From a virus: a stretch of DNA of 64,000 nucleotides. The stretch covers positions 1 through 64,000 of IMG/VR virus record IMGVR_UViG_3300027734_000046. One strand, 5' to 3'. This document shows, in pieces, positions 62,129 to 64,000 of this stretch. Position numbers and translations under genes: made by a program. The first letter of the stretch is position 1. Every line of letters begins with the position of its first letter. The notes under the pieces are model-generated. The model worked only from the letters and a program-made list of their open reading frames with translations. It ran no database searches and had not been told where the DNA came from.

Positions 62129-63103
62129 TTAACAATTAGTTACATCTATAGTCCATCCACTTGAAACCAGACTTGTATATGCGCTATATCCTAATGTATT
62201 GGCAGATAAACAACCATTACCAGTTTGATTAAATAATGTTATTGTATTTGGATTTTGCCAATACGTAGTTGCACTCAATTTAATTAATGTGTTAGTTATA
62301 CCACTATTAGGCAACGAATTATCGTTCAAATATATATACGAAATAAAATTAGGGAATGGATTACCTAACGACCATGGATTAAATGTTGATATTGAATTAT
62401 AACTTAAATCTAACACCTGCAATCTGCTAGGTAATGGTTGATACGGTGTAAAATTAGTTATTGAATTATAGCTTAAATTTAATGTTTGAATACTTGGTAT
62501 TGGTAATGATGGGTCATAATTTGTGATTAAATTATTATTCAAATAAAGATTTGAAATACCCAAAGGAAAAGGAACTGTTGGGGTGAACCCTGTCAATAAA
62601 TTATTATTTAAATATAAATCAGTCAGCCCTTGTGGTAAACTAGTCGGTGTAAATGCTGTTACACTATTATACGATAAATCCAACGTTTGAACCGAACTAG
62701 GTAATGTTGAAATTCTACTATCAAAGTTATTGATTAAGTTACCACTTAAATTTAAATACGTTAAACCACTTAAATTCTCTAAACCTATTATATCCCTTAA
62801 TCTATTATTACCATACCCTGAAGATATGTCCAAATTGTTAATTAATATTGGGTTGTTAATAGCTGTTGATGCGGTATAGTTACCGTTAATTGAATATGTG
62901 TGTGATGGTGTATAGTTATCAGAACTTAAATATGTATTTTGAGAGCCATCACCCCAATTTACTGTCATTGTGAAATTAGAGGAGCCCTGAACAAAAAAGT
63001 TTAACGAATTACCTGTTGAATTAAAAACAAATTTTAATTGTCCTTCCGTAGATGCAGATGTTTTATATGATGAGGCTGTTAAACCAATATAAAATAATTT
63101 CAT
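62129..63103 (-). CDS. Leucine-rich-repeat protein with PKD-like domain
   Basis: The 324-residue protein has an N-terminal beta domain (about 20-85) with VNWGDGSQN and PSHTYSINGNY, a PKD/bacterial surface domain signature. Leucine-rich repeats of 20-24 residues follow (about 85-270): LTYLNLSGNLINNF, VQTLDLSYNSVTAF, LTDLYLNNNLLTGF, IQTLNLSYNSITNF and LQVLDLSYNSISTF. The last 50 residues form a cap with two Cys. It has no signal peptide. The gene is in a run with the 123-residue and fibre-end genes (gaps of 3-25 bases), so it is probably a virion appendage that recognises a surface ligand. LRR domains are uncommon in phage virions. Confidence 0.78.
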   Translation of the reverse strand: MKLFYIGLTASSYKTSASTEGQLKFVFNSTGNSLNFFVQGSSNFTMTVNWGDGSQNTYLSSDNYTPSHTYSINGNYTASTAINNPILINNLDISSGYGNNRLRDIIGLENLSGLTYLNLSGNLINNFDSRISTLPSSVQTLDLSYNSVTAFTPTSLPQGLTDLYLNNNLLTGFTPTVPFPLGISNLYLNNNLITNYDPSLPIPSIQTLNLSYNSITNFTPYQPLPSRLQVLDLSYNSISTFNPWSLGNPFPNFISYIYLNDNSLPNSGITNTLIKLSATTYWQNPNTITLFNQTGNGCLSANTLGYSAYTSLVSSGWTIDVTNC

Positions 63104-63106
63104 ATT

Positions 63107-63478
63107 TTATTTTTTTATGCTCCCTTCTAAGACATTTATAAATAATTCTTCTCTAATTGGAACAACCAACGTTCCACTACCATCTAAAAATTCTATCGTA
63201 AAAGTACCAACATATCTTCCAGCCTTTTCAGTATCCCTTTCAGAAAATTGATAAACTAGATAATATTCCTCACCAACACAATCAACAGGTATTACAAGTT
63301 GGGTACCAGCAATTTTTCTACCGATTCTTTTAACGCCTGTTGTTACATCAGACATACTAAAATATATTGTTGCATTTTGAATTTGTTCAAAAAATCTTCT
63401 GAAATCATTTCTACCATCTTGAATTAGCTCAAGCTTTAGGATAGGTAATGTTGCGCCTTTATTTATAAAAAATTCCAT
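63107..63478 (-). CDS. BppU-N-like baseplate appendage protein
   Basis: The 123-residue beta-rich protein starts MEFFINKGATLPILKLELIQDGRNDFRRFF, followed by NATIYFSMSDVTTGVKRIGRK and a run of strands ending FINVLEGSIKK. The K-G-x-T-x-P-x-L-x-x-x-L start and the Ig-like strand order resemble N-terminal BppU/appendage-anchoring domains that hold receptor-binding proteins on baseplates. It is compact and lies between the LRR gene and the fibre-end gene. It may act as the adaptor that fixes the LRR or beta-helix protein. The fold call is tentative. Confidence 0.5.
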   Translation of the reverse strand: MEFFINKGATLPILKLELIQDGRNDFRRFFEQIQNATIYFSMSDVTTGVKRIGRKIAGTQLVIPVDCVGEEYYLVYQFSERDTEKAGRYVGTFTIEFLDGSGTLVVPIREELFINVLEGSIKK

Positions 63479-63492
63479 ATATTATTTTAATA

Positions 63493-64000
63493 TTAATCAT
63501 AAACTCTTATTTCTATCACAGTATAATAGGTATCGCCAAATACCCTATCTGAGGTTGCCTTAGCTACTTGTATTTTACTTGAATCTACAAAATTGGTAAA
63601 CATAAAACCATAAGTAGCTACTGTTATATCACCCCCACCCTTAGATACACCACATGTAGCAAAAATTGCCGTTTTATCAGTAGTAAATGGTGTACCAGTA
63701 GATGCGCTAATTGTTATTACTTTTACACTCCTATCGTAAACTACACCAATTGTTGTGTTAAGTTCATTTTCTAAAACAATAGGATAACCAGCAGTCATAT
63801 TATTTCCAGAATCTATATCAACCGCCGCAACATATCTTTTATAAGGGTTTATTGTTCTCCACATAGTACCATCATACAACTGGAGACCAGCATATCTCCT
63901 TGTAGGAGTACTTCCAGAGGCATCTGAATGAACAATAAGTCCTTTTGCTGGACTACTTGGCAAATCTCCACTACCTACTCTTGGTGGTAAAAAACCTTTA
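63493..64000 (-). CDS. Fibre protein C-terminal part (partial, runs off the window end)
   Basis: The frame is open to base 64000 and has no credible start in the window; a TTG at 63961-63963 is internal. The extra codons read KGFLPPRVGSGDLP, the GFLPPR motif at the conserved C-terminal region of Bacteroidota-phage fibres. GLIVHSDASGSTPTRRYAGLQLYDGTMWRTI follows, where the usual partner is GLIVYxT...YDGxxW. After residue 40 a beta-rich end follows (VAAVDIDSGNNMTAGYP, GDTYYTVIEIRVYD). It is thus the distal end of a longer fibre gene. Its stop is 14 bases before the start of the 123-residue gene. Confidence 0.7.
   Translation of the reverse strand, partial: KGFLPPRVGSGDLPSSPAKGLIVHSDASGSTPTRRYAGLQLYDGTMWRTINPYKRYVAAVDIDSGNNMTAGYPIVLENELNTTIGVVYDRSVKVITISASTGTPFTTDKTAIFATCGVSKGGGDITVATYGFMFTNFVDSSKIQVAKATSDRVFGDTYYTVIEIRVYD

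Noticed and set aside
63961-63963. TTG as the start of the last fibre gene
   Set aside because: The frame stays open to base 64000 and the upstream codons read a conserved GFLPPR fibre motif, so the gene is truncated by the window.
1-64000. Search for tRNA genes, insertion sequences, attachment sites and Shine-Dalgarno sequences
   Set aside because: No cloverleaf-like GC-rich stretch, transposase, integrase or consistent AGGAGG before starts was found by eye.

Overview
The window is part of the genome of a large, strictly lytic, contractile-tailed (T4-superfamily) phage. Its host is most likely in the Bacteroidota, probably a flavobacterium-like bacterium. The T4-type evidence is a set of recognisable core genes: gp25-like and gp53-like wedge proteins, gp26-like protein, tape measure, gp19 tube, gp18 sheath, gp15-, gp14- and gp13-like neck and terminator proteins, gp32, UvsX, RNase H, gp41 helicase and family B polymerase. 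The host evidence is: very AT-rich DNA, no Shine-Dalgarno sequences before starts, promoters of the Bacteroidota type (TTG, 19-20 bases, TATATTTG), a SprB repeat, delta-60/DUF5122 repeats and GFLPPR-type fibre ends. No tRNA, rRNA, CRISPR array, insertion sequence or integrase was seen.

Layout. Nearly everything is on the minus strand, so read each block from high to low coordinates. (1) 270-7432, replication operon: gp32, uvsX, RNase H, an unknown gene, gp41-like helicase and a B12-dependent ribonucleotide reductase, driven by two tandem host-like promoters and closed by a strong hairpin. (2) 7647-9701, four small unknown genes, one with an acidic repeat tract. (3) 9738-28853, tail and baseplate: a 2373-residue hub or tail-tip protein with three enzyme-like domains, a gp53-like protein, a 2174-residue OmpA-domain protein, tape measure, gp26-like protein with an apparent programmed frameshift, and tail tube. 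(4) 28911-38898: two unknown genes, a homing endonuclease with its own promoter and terminator, and a giant tail sheath. (5) 39062-49374: ten consecutive fibre or adhesin genes. (6) 49371-50970: gp15- and gp14-like genes. (7) 51080-54360, the only plus-strand block: SNF2 helicase, glutaredoxin and gp13-like neck protein. (8) 54395-58087, DNA polymerase. (9) 58196-59437, ArdC-like antirestriction protein. (10) 59467-64000: a secreted beta-helix/SprB protein, a leucine-rich-repeat protein and fibre or baseplate-appendage genes running off the window.

Two promoter classes stand out. Replication and accessory genes carry the host-type TTG-N19/20-TATATTTG promoter. Structural genes carry a short element, sense-strand ATATTTAT, usually 5-46 bases before the start codon. 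It is found on both strands, always oriented with the gene, and is proposed as the late promoter. It is the reverse complement of a T4-like TATAAATA-type element.

The strongest candidates for undescribed biology are: the frameshift joining the gp26-like gene to a downstream chaperone-like domain; a sheath protein with about 790 residues of tandem repeats inserted; the inverted late-promoter element; and a Sec-signal-bearing beta-helix/SprB protein carried by the phage.
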